Positions 39,851 through 48,258 of a stretch of DNA of 64,000 nt are shown here, one piece after another. Position 1 is the stretch's first letter, and each line of letters opens with the position of its first letter. The stretch spans positions 4,898,001 to 4,962,000 of the forward strand of contig NC_008699.1 in NCBI RefSeq assembly GCF_000015265.1. The letters are read 5' to 3'. The stretch is from Nocardioides sp. JS614. Lineage in GTDB: Bacteria; Actinomycetota; Actinomycetes; Propionibacteriales; Nocardioidaceae. The position numbers and the translations under genes were made by a program. The notes below the pieces were generated by a model that was not told the origin of the DNA, made no database searches, and saw nothing but the letters and a program-made list of their open reading frames with translations.

Positions 39851-41230
39851 ATGACCGGTTCCCTTTGCTCGCGGCGGCGCGTCCGAGACCGCGGCCGGGA
39901 CCGCGGCCCGGCCCGGGAGCGGGACCGGGAGATCCTGCGGCTCGCGGTCCCGGCGTTCCTCGCGCTCGTCTCCGAGCCGCTGTTCCTGCTCGCCGACGCG
40001 GCCATCGTGGGCCACCTCGGCACCGCGCCGCTGGCCGGTCTCGGCATCGCGGCCGCCGTGCTGCAGACCGCGATCGGCCTGTGCGTCTTCCTCGCCTACG
40101 GCACCACGGCCGGGGTGGCGCGGCGTCTGGGCGCCGGGGACCTGCGGGGCGCGCTCACCCAGGGCGTCGACGGCCTGTGGCTGGCCGTCGGGATCGGCGC
40201 GGTCGTCACCGTCCTCGGGGTGCTGCTCGCCGACCCGCTCGTCCACCTGTTCGGCGCCTCGGAGTCGGTCACCGAGCCCGCGGCGACGTACCTGCGGATC
40301 GCGTTCCTCGGCACCACCCCCCTGCTGCTGATGCTCGCCGCCACCGGCGTGCTCCGGGGCCTGCAGGACACCCGCACCCCGCTCGTGGTCGCGGTCGGCG
40401 GCAACGTCCTCAATGTGGTGCTCAACCTGCTGCTCGTCTACCCCGCCGGGATGGGCATCGCCGGCTCGGCGCTCGGCTCGGTGATCGCCCAGGTGGCGAG
40501 CGCGGCCGCCTTCCTCGTCGTGGTCGCCCGGGCCGCCCGCGCCCAGGGCGCCTCGCTGCGTCCCGACCTGCCCGGGATCCGCGCGGCGGGGCGTGCCGGC
40601 GTCCCGCTCGTCGTGCGCACCCTCACGCTGCGCGCTGCGCTGCTGCTCACGACGTACGTCGTGACCCTGGCCGCGACCGGCGCCCGGGAGCAGGAGGTGG
40701 ACCTGGCCACCCACCAGCTGGCGATGACCCTCTGGACGTTCCTGGCGTTCGTGCTCGACGCCATCGCCATCGCCGCGCAGGCGCTCACCGGCCGGGCCCT
40801 CGGCGCGGGGGACGTGGCCGCGGTGCGCGAGACCACCGCCCGGATGGTCCGCTGGGGCGCGCTCAGCGGGGTGGCCACCGGGCTGCTGCTCGCGGCCGCG
40901 AGCCCGGTACTCGGCGCCCTGTTCACCGGCGACGGTGAGGTGCGCGACCTGCTGGTGCCCGTCCTCCTGGTCGCCGCGCTCGGTCAGCCGGTCGCCGGCG
41001 TGGTGTTCGTCCTCGACGGGGTGCTCATCGGCGCCGGGGACGGCGTCTACCTGGCCCGCGCCGGGCTCGTCACCCTGGTCGTCTACGCGCCGGTCGCCCT
41101 GCTGCTCGCGGCCGCCTCGGCCGGGCTGGTCGCCGTCTGGGTCTGCTTCGCCGCGGTGTTCATGGGCGCCCGGCTGGTGGTGCTCGGGCACCGCGCCCGC
41201 GGCGACGCCTGGCTGGTCACCGGGCGCTGA
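39851..41230 (+). CDS. MATE-family efflux transporter (DinF type)
   Basis: 459 residues with about twelve helices in two similar halves. Typical segments: AVPAFLALVSEPLFLLADAA followed by IVGHLGTAPLAGLGIA, TGVLRGLQDTRTPLVVAVGG, and in the second half QLAMTLWTFLAFVLDAIAIA then AQALTGRALGAGD. DinF-like MATE proteins export cationic drugs or metabolites using Na+ or H+. The start ATG follows the divergent dnaB leader. Basic N-terminal residues before helix 1 fit a cytoplasmic start. Confidence 0.92.
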   Translation: MTGSLCSRRRVRDRGRDRGPARERDREILRLAVPAFLALVSEPLFLLADAAIVGHLGTAPLAGLGIAAAVLQTAIGLCVFLAYGTTAGVARRLGAGDLRGALTQGVDGLWLAVGIGAVVTVLGVLLADPLVHLFGASESVTEPAATYLRIAFLGTTPLLLMLAATGVLRGLQDTRTPLVVAVGGNVLNVVLNLLLVYPAGMGIAGSALGSVIAQVASAAAFLVVVARAARAQGASLRPDLPGIRAAGRAGVPLVVRTLTLRAALLLTTYVVTLAATGAREQEVDLATHQLAMTLWTFLAFVLDAIAIAAQALTGRALGAGDVAAVRETTARMVRWGALSGVATGLLLAAASPVLGALFTGDGEVRDLLVPVLLVAALGQPVAGVVFVLDGVLIGAGDGVYLARAGLVTLVVYAPVALLLAAASAGLVAVWVCFAAVFMGARLVVLGHRARGDAWLVTGR

Positions 41231-41272
41231 CCGGACCACCCGCCGACCGGCCCCGACCGTAGGGTGTGCGGC

Positions 41273-41812
41273 GTGAAGCCGCTCCAGTCGATCGCCATGG
41301 GCCTGGTGATCATCGCGATCGCGGCGCGGATCGGCGGCGGGTACGACGTCCTGCCCGATCCGGTCGGCTGGCTGCTGGTGCTCCAGGGCCTGGGCCAGCT
41401 GCCCGCGAGCCTCCCGCACCGCCCGGCGCTGAGCACCCTCGGCTTCCTCGCCCTGCTGATGAGCATCGTGCTCTGGTTCCCCGACCTCGCCGACGGCCTC
41501 GAGCGCACCGACGAGTCGCTGCTCTGGGCGGCGAACCTGCCGCAGCTCGGCTTCGTCGCCGTGCTCTGCCGGGCGCTCGCCCAGGCCGCGGTCACCGAGC
41601 CCGGGCGGGCGCGCTGGCTGCGCACCGCCGCCGCGCTGACGATCGCAGCCGCGCTCGCGCCCACCGTGGTCCTCGGCGCCCAGCAGGCCGGGCTGCTGGC
41701 CGCGATGGCCGCCGGCGCGTCCGTGGTCCTGCTGCTGGTGATCGTGCTGCTGTTCCGCTACTCCTTCCGACCGTGGGCGCTGCCCGAGGTGGACCAGACC
41801 GCTCCGACGTGA
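41273..41812 (+). CDS. Small membrane protein, unknown function
   Basis: 179 residues from the GTG at 41273, seven bases after a TAGGGT box (leaderless); an in-frame GTG at 41264 would lie inside the -10. Five hydrophobic segments (SIAMGLVIIAIAARIGGGYD; VGWLLVLQGLGQLPASLPHR; LSTLGFLALLMSIVLWFPDL; TAAALTIAAALAPTVVLGAQ; VVLLLVIVLLFRYSFRPWAL). No family is recognised; actinobacterial proteins of this type are annotated only as membrane proteins. Confidence 0.75.
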   Translation: MKPLQSIAMGLVIIAIAARIGGGYDVLPDPVGWLLVLQGLGQLPASLPHRPALSTLGFLALLMSIVLWFPDLADGLERTDESLLWAANLPQLGFVAVLCRALAQAAVTEPGRARWLRTAAALTIAAALAPTVVLGAQQAGLLAAMAAGASVVLLLVIVLLFRYSFRPWALPEVDQTAPT

Positions 41813-41888
41813 GGCGTGTCTCCTCGTAGCCCGCGGGTGCCGCGGGCGTTGGGTGGGACGGGAGCACCGAGCACGTACGGAGGGATCC

Positions 41889-43091
41889 ATGCGCCACCTC
41901 TCGACGCGACGCGTCGCCGCCGCCTTCGCGGCCGTCCTCGCCGCGGCCACGCTGCCGCTCGTCGCGCCACCCGCGCAGGCGGACGCCGCCGACCCGTGCA
42001 CCAGCGAGGTCCAGCCCACCGACCCCGTCTTCGGCCTGCCGACCGGCGCTGCGTGCGACGACACCGTCCCGCCCGCAACCACGCTCGGCGCAGCCACGCC
42101 GGCCGTGACCCGCGGCTGGGTCGCGTCGACCGCGGTGACGATCGCCTTCACCGGCGCGCACACCGATGCGGGCCCGGGTGGCGACACGGACCCGATCGAC
42201 TACCAGTGCCAGTTCTTCAACAGCGCGATCGCACCGACGCGGTGGGACGCGTGCACCTCGCCGGTGAGCTACGACAAGCTCGAGGAGCGCTCGGCCACGC
42301 CGTACACCTTCCGGGTGCGCGCGGTCGACCGACCCGACAACGCCCACGACATCACCACCGACCCGTTCTTCGCTGCGCCGGCCGACCTGCCCGACGTCGA
42401 CCAGACGCCGGCCGAGCTGGTCTTCCGCGCCGATGCGACCGCGCCCAGCACGTTCGGGTTCCTGCGCACGAACTACTACGACCAGGACCGCCAGGACGCA
42501 CCGATGGTGACCACGCCCAAGGTGCAGATCCGGCTGCAGAGCAACGAGGGTGGGCCCGACGAGGTGCCGACGTACCGGTGCCGCCTCGACGACCGGACGG
42601 TCGCCTGCACCGACGGGCTCACCACGCTGCGCCGGCTCGCTGCGGGGATGCACCGCTTCACGGCCGCGTCGGTGGACCCGGCCGGCAACGTCGACCCGAC
42701 GCCGTTCGCCCAGCAGTTCTTCGTGCCGCGCAACCTCACCACCGACGACGCCACCCCGTCCTCGAGCGGTGACTGGCGCCGGGTGCGCAGCGCGGGCGCG
42801 TTCGCGGGCGACTACCTCCAGGCCACGGCGTACGGCGCGACGCTCAGCCTGCCGGTCCGCAACATCCGGGCGATCCGGCTGCTGGCGCCCGCCGGCCCCA
42901 AGCTCGGCAAGGTCGACATCCGGGTCGGCCAGGGGGCGTGGACGCGGGTCGACCTCGCCTCGCAGGACGCCCAGCGGCTGAAGATCTACCAGGTCCGCGA
43001 CGAGCTCTCCGGCCTGCTGGCCGGGCCGCTGCAGATCCGGGTCGCCTCGCGCGACCGGCTGGTGCGCGTCGACGCCGTGATGGCCCGCTGA
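41889..43091 (+). CDS. Secreted beta-rich protein of unknown function
   Basis: 400 residues from the ATG at 41889, preceded by GGAGG. Signal peptide 1-30 (RRVAAAFAAVLAAATLPLVA, cleavage near AQADA). The mature protein looks like repeated Ig-like or fibronectin-like strands: YQCQFFNSAIAPTRWDACTS and YRCRLDDRTVACTDGLTTLR share a Cys-x-Cys-like pattern, each followed by FRVRAVD or FTAASVDPAGNVDPTPF. These resemble the bacterial Ig-like units in which a two-cysteine loop precedes the motif VxAxDxAGN. Adhesion or cell-wall binding is possible, not shown. Confidence 0.7.
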   Translation: MRHLSTRRVAAAFAAVLAAATLPLVAPPAQADAADPCTSEVQPTDPVFGLPTGAACDDTVPPATTLGAATPAVTRGWVASTAVTIAFTGAHTDAGPGGDTDPIDYQCQFFNSAIAPTRWDACTSPVSYDKLEERSATPYTFRVRAVDRPDNAHDITTDPFFAAPADLPDVDQTPAELVFRADATAPSTFGFLRTNYYDQDRQDAPMVTTPKVQIRLQSNEGGPDEVPTYRCRLDDRTVACTDGLTTLRRLAAGMHRFTAASVDPAGNVDPTPFAQQFFVPRNLTTDDATPSSSGDWRRVRSAGAFAGDYLQATAYGATLSLPVRNIRAIRLLAPAGPKLGKVDIRVGQGAWTRVDLASQDAQRLKIYQVRDELSGLLAGPLQIRVASRDRLVRVDAVMAR

Positions 43092-43119
43092 CCCTCGCCG
43101 GCGATCGGACACCCGGACA

Positions 43120-43160
43120 CGACAGGGCCCGCACCCCCGGGGGAGGTGCGGGCCCTGTCG
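43120..43160. terminator. Strong bidirectional terminator hairpin
   Basis: CGACAGGGCCCGCACC (43120-43135) pairs perfectly with GGTGCGGGCCCTGTCG (43145-43160) across a nine-base loop. It lies between the 3' ends of the convergent secreted-protein and rplI genes. There is no U tract, as is common for terminators in high-GC actinobacteria. Confidence 0.8.
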
Positions 43161-43227
43161 GTGGAACTTGCCGCTGCGCTGGTTCAGCCTTGGTTCAGCG
43201 CTGCTGTGGCGACCGATCGGCGACCGG

Positions 43228-43674
43228 TCAGGCCGGGATCACGTTGAGGGCCACCACGGCGGACACCTCGTCGTGCAGCTTGACCGACACCTCGTGGGCG
43301 CCGAGCGACTTGATCGGGTTGGTGACCACGATCGTGCGCTTGTCGACCTGCTCGCCCGAGGCGTCGGCGAGGGCGCCGGCGATCTCGGTGACCGTGACGG
43401 CGCCGAACAGGCGACCGCCGGCACCGGCGCGCACCTTGACGGCGACCGGCTGGGCCTCGAGCTTGGTCTTGATCTGCTCCGCGTGGTCGTGGTCACGCAC
43501 CGCGCGCGAGGCGCGGGCGGCCTTGATCGAGTCGACCGTCTTCTCGCCGCCGCGGGTCCAGCGCATGGCCAGGCCACGGGGCACGAGGTAGTTGCGGCCG
43601 TAGCCGTCCTTCACCTCGACGACGTCGCCGGGGGCACCGAGGCCGGTGACCTCCTGGGTCAGGATGAGCTTCAT
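43228..43674 (-). CDS. rplI: 50S ribosomal protein L9
   Basis: 148 residues from the ATG at 43674 with AGGAG eight bases upstream. The N-terminal rRNA-binding domain has the L9 signature [20 protein letters not shown], then the long connecting helix ([20 protein letters not shown]) and a C-terminal domain ([31 protein letters not shown]). Last gene of the rpsF-ssb-rpsR-rplI operon, 14 bases after rpsR. Confidence 0.97.
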
Positions 43675-43688
43675 GTTCTCGGCTCCTC

Positions 43689-43925
43689 TCAGCGACCGGT
43701 GGAGGTGTAGGGCAGCAGGGCGACCTCGCGGGCGTTCTTGACCGCGATGGCCACGTCGCGCTGGTGCTGGACGCAGTTGCCGGTCACCCGACGGGCGCGG
43801 ATCTTGCCGCGGTCGGAGATGAACTTGCGGAGCAGGGCGGTGTCCTTGTAGTCGACACCGGTCGCCTTCTCCTTGCAGAACTGGCAAACCTTCTTCTTGG
43901 GCTTGCGAATCACTGCCTTGGCCAT
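43689..43925 (-). CDS. rpsR: 30S ribosomal protein S18 (zinc-binding type)
   Basis: 78 residues: [20 protein letters not shown], then [20 protein letters not shown]. The cysteines in CxxC plus a third Cys before QHQRD mark the C+ (zinc-ribbon) form of S18; actinobacteria often keep a C- paralogue elsewhere for zinc starvation. It binds S6 on the 30S platform, consistent with rpsF in the same operon. Confidence 0.97.
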
Positions 43926-44005
43926 TGTGGTGCTTCCTTTCTAGAAGCCCGGCCCAGAGTGGGTACTGCGCCGGAATGGTTGAGGGTGTTCGGTTGGGTT
44001 GGTGA

Positions 44006-44572
44006 TCAGAACGGCGGCTCGTCCGAGCCGACCCCGGGAGCGCCCCACGGGTCGTTGGCCGGGGCGGACTGGCCGCCCCCGCCGGCGTACCCGCCGCCCT
44101 GGGACTGCCCGCCCTGCTGAGGCGCAGGCGTGGCCCACGGGTCGTCCCCGCTCGGGGCCTGACCGCCGCCACCGCCACCGCCGGAGTAGCCGCCCCCACC
44201 GCCCTGACGGGTGGTGCGGGTGACCTTGGCGGTGGCGTACTTCAGCGACGGGCCGACCTCCTCGACCTCGATCTCGAAGACGGTGCGCTTCTCGCCCTCG
44301 CGGGTCTCGTAGGTGCGGGACTTCAGGCGGCCCTGCACGACGACACGCATGCCGCGCTGCAGGGACTCGGCGACGTTCTCCGCGGCCTGGCGCCAGACCG
44401 AGCAGGAGAGGAACAGCGCGTCGCCGTCCTTCCACTCGTTGGTCTGGCGGTCGAAGGTGCGCGGCGTCGACGCGATCCGGAAGTTGGCCACGGCCGCCCC
44501 CGAGGGGGTGAAGCGCAGCTCCGGGTCGTCGACGAGGTTGCCGACCACCGTGATGACGGTCTCGCCTGCCAT
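44006..44572 (-). CDS. ssb: Single-stranded DNA-binding protein
   Basis: 188 residues. The OB fold covers 1-115 ([60 protein letters not shown]). A glycine-rich tail ([14 protein letters not shown]) leads to the acidic tip SDEPPF, which docks replication and repair enzymes. It sits between rpsF and rpsR, the standard position of the essential actinobacterial SSB. Confidence 0.97.
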
Positions 44573-44696
44573 GCGGTTCTCCCTAGCGTTCGGTTCTGAT
44601 CAGAGTCGGTCCGCGGTCGGCCGACCACGTGGGCCCATCGTGGCGGCAGCCGCCGACAGGGGGAAGTGGTCGTCCACAGGACGCCGTCTCGAGCCC

Positions 44697-44987
44697 TCAG
44701 TGGGCGTCGGGACGCATGACCTTCGTGCGGATGATCGACTCGTTGAGGGTGAGCTGCCGGTCGAACTCCTTGACCGTGGCGGGCTCGGCGTTCAGCTTGA
44801 TGACGGCGTAGATGCCCTCGGCGTTCTTCTTGACCTCGTAGGCCAGGCGACGCCGGCCCCACACGTCGACGGACTCGACGGTGCCGCCATCCTTCCGGAT
44901 GACGTTCAGGTACTTGTCGAGCGACGGCTCGACGGTTCGCTCTTCGAGGCTGGGGTCGAGGATGACCATCACTTCATAGGCACGCAC
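44697..44987 (-). CDS. rpsF: 30S ribosomal protein S6
   Basis: 96 residues from the GTG at 44987 (AGGAGG eleven bases upstream). The start MRAYEVMVILDPSLEERTVE and the RRLAYEVKKNAEGIYAVIKL block are the S6 signature. S6 pairs with S18 on the small subunit. The gene heads the rpsF-ssb-rpsR-rplI operon. A longer reading upstream has no S6 counterpart. Confidence 0.96.
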   Translation of the reverse strand: MRAYEVMVILDPSLEERTVEPSLDKYLNVIRKDGGTVESVDVWGRRRLAYEVKKNAEGIYAVIKLNAEPATVKEFDRQLTLNESIIRTKVMRPDAH

Positions 44988-45348
44988 AGCGGTCTCCACC
45001 TCCTCTGGACTCATGCGGCCACGGACTCTCCGTGGCAGGAGGGCTTTGCGTTGGTGTTGCTCTGTTGCTCGTCTCGGCGCCGCTCCCGTCGGTGGGTGCG
45101 CACAGAGAACGCCCCAGGCTAGCAGCGGTCGGCCCGCTCGCCCCAACCGGCGACGGCTCGCCTGGGCAGGCCGGCTCCCCGGGGGTGACGGTTTCCCCGG
45201 TTCACCGGGGAAACCGGAACTGTTGGGCCGAAACTTCGGGCCAGAAGTGGCAACTTCCCCGGGTACCCGGGGAAACCGACGGCCAGCGGGAGGCAGCCCC
45301 TGGGGACGGTAGGTCTGAGAATGCGCCGGGGCGGGTAGGAGCACGCCG
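44988..45348. other. Divergent intergenic region rpsF / Ser-Thr kinase
   Basis: No gene is seen. It must carry the ribosomal operon promoter and the kinase promoter. Its right part is dominated by a group of palindromes at 45190-45274. Confidence 0.6.
45190..45274. repeat. Cluster of palindromes with repeated TTCCCCGG/CCGGGGAA core
   Basis: GGTTTCCCCGG-TTCA-CCGGGGAAACC (45190-45215) has perfect eleven-base arms. TTCCCCGGGT/ACCCGGGGAA (45255-45274) is a perfect 20-base palindrome with the same core. Between them are two smaller dyads, CCGAA-AC-TTCGG and AAGT-GGCA-ACTT. The two large units look like copies of one element. Confidence 0.65.
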
Positions 45349-46272
45349 ATGCCCCGTGCGACGACGCCTCCGCTCGCCGGCCCACTGGCCGGCCGCTACC
45401 TGCTGCTCGACCAGGTCGGGGCCGGCGGCATGGGCTCGGTGTGGCGAGCCCGAGACCTGCGCACCGGCGAGGTCGTGGCCGCCAAGGTGCTCGGCGCCCA
45501 CGACAGCACCGCGCTGCTGCGGTTCGTGCGCGAGCTGTCGGTGCGGATCAGCCACCCGCACGTGGTCGCGCCCACCGGGTGGGCGGCCGAGGACCACCAG
45601 GTCGTGTTCACGATGGACCTGGTCCGCGGGGGCTCGCTGGAGACGCTGCTGGCCGAGCACGGCCCGCTGCCCGCGTCGTACGTCGCGCTCCTGCTGGACC
45701 AGACCCTCCAGGCGCTGGCCGCCGTGCACGCGGCCGGGGTCGTGCACCGCGACGTCAAGCCGGCCAACCTGCTGCTCGAGCCGACCGGGTCCGGCCGTCC
45801 GTTCGTGCGGCTCGGCGACTTCGGTGTGGCGGTCCCGCTCGAGGACGTCCGGCTCACCCGCGCGCCGGGCGCGGTCGGCACCGACGGCTACATGGCCCCG
45901 GAGCAGGCCGCGGGCGCGGCGCCCGACCCTCGCCAGGACGTGTACGCCGCCGGCGTGGTCGCCGCGGAGCTGCTCACCGGTCGGCCCGCCGGCCGCGGGG
46001 CGCCGGCGCAGCTGCTCGGTGCGCTCGGACCGCTGGTCGACGCGATGACCGACCCCGACCCGGACCTGCGGCCACCGACCGCGGCGGCGGCGCTGGAGCG
46101 GCTGCGGCGGATCGCGGTGCCGCCCGACCGGCCGTGGCCGCACGTGCCCGACCGGCTGGCCGACCCGCCCGCGTCCTTCGCCCCGGCCGGCCGCTCGACC
46201 GACGTCGCGATCGCCTGCTTCGCCGCCGTGATCGGGCTGTGCGCGGTGGCGGTCTACCTGCTCCTGTCCTGA
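45349..46272 (+). CDS. Membrane-anchored Ser/Thr protein kinase (Hanks type)
   Basis: 307 residues. Kinase domain 12-260: glycine loop VGAGGMGSVWRA, VAAKVL lysine, HRDVKPANLL catalytic loop, LGDFGVAVP (DFG), GTDGYMAPEQAAG activation segment end. A single C-terminal helix (VAIACFAAVIGLCAVAVYLL) anchors it; no external sensor domain follows, unlike PknB with PASTA repeats. It phosphorylates cytoplasmic proteins in an unknown pathway. The 3' end overlaps a tiny convergent gene at 46254. Confidence 0.92.
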   Translation: MPRATTPPLAGPLAGRYLLLDQVGAGGMGSVWRARDLRTGEVVAAKVLGAHDSTALLRFVRELSVRISHPHVVAPTGWAAEDHQVVFTMDLVRGGSLETLLAEHGPLPASYVALLLDQTLQALAAVHAAGVVHRDVKPANLLLEPTGSGRPFVRLGDFGVAVPLEDVRLTRAPGAVGTDGYMAPEQAAGAAPDPRQDVYAAGVVAAELLTGRPAGRGAPAQLLGALGPLVDAMTDPDPDLRPPTAAAALERLRRIAVPPDRPWPHVPDRLADPPASFAPAGRSTDVAIACFAAVIGLCAVAVYLLLS

Positions 46273-46376
46273 CGCCAGCGCCGACGACCCTCCTGGCGGG
46301 CCCGCCACAGCGAGGCCAGGCCCACGACCAGCAGCACCGCCGCGATCGCGAGCAGCACCAGGGGTGCGGTGGTCAC
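46254..46376 (-). CDS. Tiny single-helix membrane protein (40 aa)
   Basis: From the GTG at 46376: APLVLLAIAAVLLVVGLASL, then WRARQEGRRRWRQDRSR. One strong membrane helix with a basic cytoplasmic tail. Its GTG overlaps the TGA of a 27-codon frame upstream (GTGA). The composition is unlike a shadow of the kinase gene, most of it lying beyond the kinase stop. Too short for routine gene calling. Confidence 0.5.
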   Translation of the reverse strand: MTTAPLVLLAIAAVLLVVGLASLWRARQEGRRRWRQDRSR

Positions 46377-46456
46377 GAGGACGGCGTACCCCCGCCGACC
46401 CGGTGCAGCCGGCCGTCGGCGGCGACCTCACGCACGGGGGCCAGGAACAGCAGCAC
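46373..46456 (-). CDS. Leader-like mini-protein (27 aa) upstream of the tiny membrane gene
   Basis: From the GTG at 46456: MLLFLAPVREVAADGRLHRV then GGGTPSS. A TAGGGT -10 box (46468-46463) lies six bases before the GTG, the same leaderless spacing as at nfo and other genes here. The stop overlaps the start of the 40-residue membrane protein, so translation is coupled. Evidence is promoter and overlap, not homology. Confidence 0.45.
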   Translation of the reverse strand: MLLFLAPVREVAADGRLHRVGGGTPSS

Positions 46457-46581
46457 GGCGCCACCCTACTCGGCAGTCCCGAGCGTCCCTGGGCCCGCGC
46501 TCTCCCGGGCACTCCTCGCCGCTGCGGCCGGGCCTGCGCCGACGCCCCGGCCCGTCGGACCAGCGCCCTAGGGTGGGGCGC

Positions 46582-47391
46582 ATGAGCGCCACGGGAAGCA
46601 TCGCCATCGGAGCCCACGTCGACCAGGCCGACCCGATCGCCGAGGCCCGGGCGCGGGAGATGCCCCACGTGCAGTTCTTCCTGGGCGACCCGCAGGGATA
46701 CCAGGGCCCCGAGTTCCGGTACGCCGGCGGGGCCGAGGCGCTCAAGGCCGACGCCGAGGCCGCGGGGGTCGGGCTCTACGTGCACGCGCCGTACATCGTG
46801 AACGTCGCGACCACCAACAACCGGATCCGGATCCCGAGCCGCAAGCTGCTCCAGCAGCACGTCGACGCGGCCGCCTCGATCGGCGCCCGCGGGCTGATCG
46901 TGCACGGCGGACACGTGAACAAGGACGACGACCCCGAGAAGGGATTCGACAACTGGCGCAAGGCGATCGAGGCGGTCGACCTCAAGCTGCCCCTGCTCAT
47001 CGAGAACACCGCCGGCGGCGACAACGCGATGACCCGCTACCTCGAGCGGATCGGCCGGGTGTGGGACGCGATCAGCTCGGCCGAGCAGGCCGACCTGGTC
47101 GGGTTCTGCCTCGACACCTGCCACGCCCACGCGGGCGGCAACTCCCTGGAGACGGTGGTCGACGACGTACGCCGGATCACCGGCCGGATCGACCTGGTGC
47201 ACTGCAACGACAGCCGCGACGCGTTCGACTCCGGCGCCGACCGGCACGCGAGCCTCGGCGCCGGCCAGGTCGACCCCGACCTGCTCGCCGCGGTCGTCCG
47301 TGACGCCGGTGCCCCGGTGGTCCTGGAGACCCCCGGCGGCCCGGCCGAGCACCGCGCCGACGCCGCCTGGCTCGCGGAGCGGATCGGATGA
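46582..47391 (+). CDS. nfo: Endonuclease IV (AP endonuclease family 2)
   Basis: 269 residues from the ATG at 46582, seven bases after TAGGGT. TIM-barrel zinc sites: YVHAPYIVN, GLIVHGGHVNKDD, LLIENTAGGDNAM, FCLDTCHAHAGG, LVHCNDSRDAFDSGADRHAS. Endonuclease IV cuts 5' of abasic sites in base-excision repair. The next gene overlaps by four bases. Family assignment is secure; some close relatives are annotated only as TIM-barrel isomerase-like, but all metal ligands of Nfo are here. Confidence 0.93.
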   Translation: MSATGSIAIGAHVDQADPIAEARAREMPHVQFFLGDPQGYQGPEFRYAGGAEALKADAEAAGVGLYVHAPYIVNVATTNNRIRIPSRKLLQQHVDAAASIGARGLIVHGGHVNKDDDPEKGFDNWRKAIEAVDLKLPLLIENTAGGDNAMTRYLERIGRVWDAISSAEQADLVGFCLDTCHAHAGGNSLETVVDDVRRITGRIDLVHCNDSRDAFDSGADRHASLGAGQVDPDLLAAVVRDAGAPVVLETPGGPAEHRADAAWLAERIG

Positions 47392-47801
47392 CCTCCCGGA
47401 TCACCGAGCTCAGCGTCGACTGCGCCGACCCGGCCGCGCTGGCGCGGTTCTGGGCGGCCGCGCTCGACTACGTGGTGCTCGACGAGGAGCCCGACCTCGT
47501 GGAGATCGGCCCGGCGAGGCGCGCCGACGAAGAGCTGCTCGCCGAGGTCCGCTCCGGCCCGGTCGCCCCGACGATCTTCTTCGCGCGGGTGCCCGAGGAG
47601 AAGGTGGTCAAGAACCGCCTCCACCTCGACCTCTCGCCGGTCGACACCGACCGCGACACCGAGGTGGCCCGGCTCGAGGCACTCGGTGCCGGGCGCACCG
47701 AGCTCGCGCCGGCGGACTCGACCTGGGTCGTGATGCTCGACCCGGAGGGCAACGAGTTCTGCGTGTTGCGCAGCCTCGCCCCGGCCCACTTCTCGCTGTA
47801 G
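47388..47801 (+). CDS. VOC (glyoxalase-fold) family protein
   Basis: 137 residues. TELSVDCADPAALARFWAAA is the usual start of VOC proteins of the phenazine-resistance/glyoxalase-like group, and VVMLDPEGNEFCVLR the usual end with a metal-ligand Glu. NRLHLDLSPVDTDRDTEVAR lies between. ATGA overlap with nfo suggests co-translation. Enzymatic role is unknown. Confidence 0.88.
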   Translation: MTSRITELSVDCADPAALARFWAAALDYVVLDEEPDLVEIGPARRADEELLAEVRSGPVAPTIFFARVPEEKVVKNRLHLDLSPVDTDRDTEVARLEALGAGRTELAPADSTWVVMLDPEGNEFCVLRSLAPAHFSL

Positions 47802-47824
47802 CCGCTCCGGTCCGGCGCGATCCC

Positions 47825-48124
47825 TCAGCCGACCATCACGAACAGGTCGCGCACCTCGCCGGGCCCGGTGCGGTCCGCACGCTCACGCACCAGGCGGAGC
47901 GGTCGCGCGACGGGATCCGGCGTACCGAACACGAGGAACTCGAACCCGTGGGCGCCCTCCTCGAGCGACACGAGGTGACCGGGCCGCTCCTCGACCCGCC
48001 AGCTGCTGAGCGTGCGGCGGAACCGGACGTGCAAGCGGGACCCGGCCGGGACCCGCAGCACGTCTCCCGCGCGGGGGTCCTCGACGACGTGCCGATCGAT
48101 GCGCTCCGTGGTGCGACTCGCCAT
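47825..48124 (-). CDS. Small beta-rich protein, possibly chagasin-like
   Basis: 99 residues. GDVLRVPAGSRLHVRFRRTL, then WRVEERPGHLVSLEEGAHGF and EFLVFG form alternating strands. The pattern faintly recalls chagasin-type cysteine-protease inhibitors (family I42), but the NPTTGY loop is absent, so I do not assign it. It lies just downstream of the CHAT caspase-like protease operon on the same strand, separated by a terminator-like hairpin, which makes an inhibitor role worth testing. Confidence 0.55.
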   Translation of the reverse strand: MASRTTERIDRHVVEDPRAGDVLRVPAGSRLHVRFRRTLSSWRVEERPGHLVSLEEGAHGFEFLVFGTPDPVARPLRLVRERADRTGPGEVRDLFVMVG

Positions 48125-48204
48125 GATGCCCTCCTCGTCGGCTGGTGCCGTTGAGGAGCGGACCGCAACCGTCCTGATACGGGCGCGGCCGGCTTGGCAG
48201 GGTT

Positions 48205-48244
48205 GTGTGCCTCAGCACGCGCTATGGCGCGGTCTGGGGCACAC
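48205..48244 (-). terminator. Terminator-like hairpin after the CHAT gene
   Basis: GTGTGCCTCAG (48205-48215) pairs with CTGGGGCACAC (48234-48244) at ten of eleven positions, and an inner CGCGC-TATG-GCGCG extends the stem. It lies 15 bases beyond the CHAT stop codon and would end the operon. Confidence 0.55.
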
Positions 48245-48258
48245 GACCCGCGAGGCGG

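Noticed and set aside
39794..42187. 797-codon leftward frame over the MATE gene
   Set aside because: Shadow sequence dominated by G, R, E, H and Q; the rightward MATE reading is unambiguous.
45001..45344. N-terminal extension of S6
   Set aside because: Open frame but unlike any S6; the GTG at 44987 with AGGAGG gives the normal 96-residue protein.
45202..47352. 716-codon leftward frame over the kinase and nfo
   Set aside because: Antisense shadow; kinase and endonuclease IV motifs are complete on the other strand.
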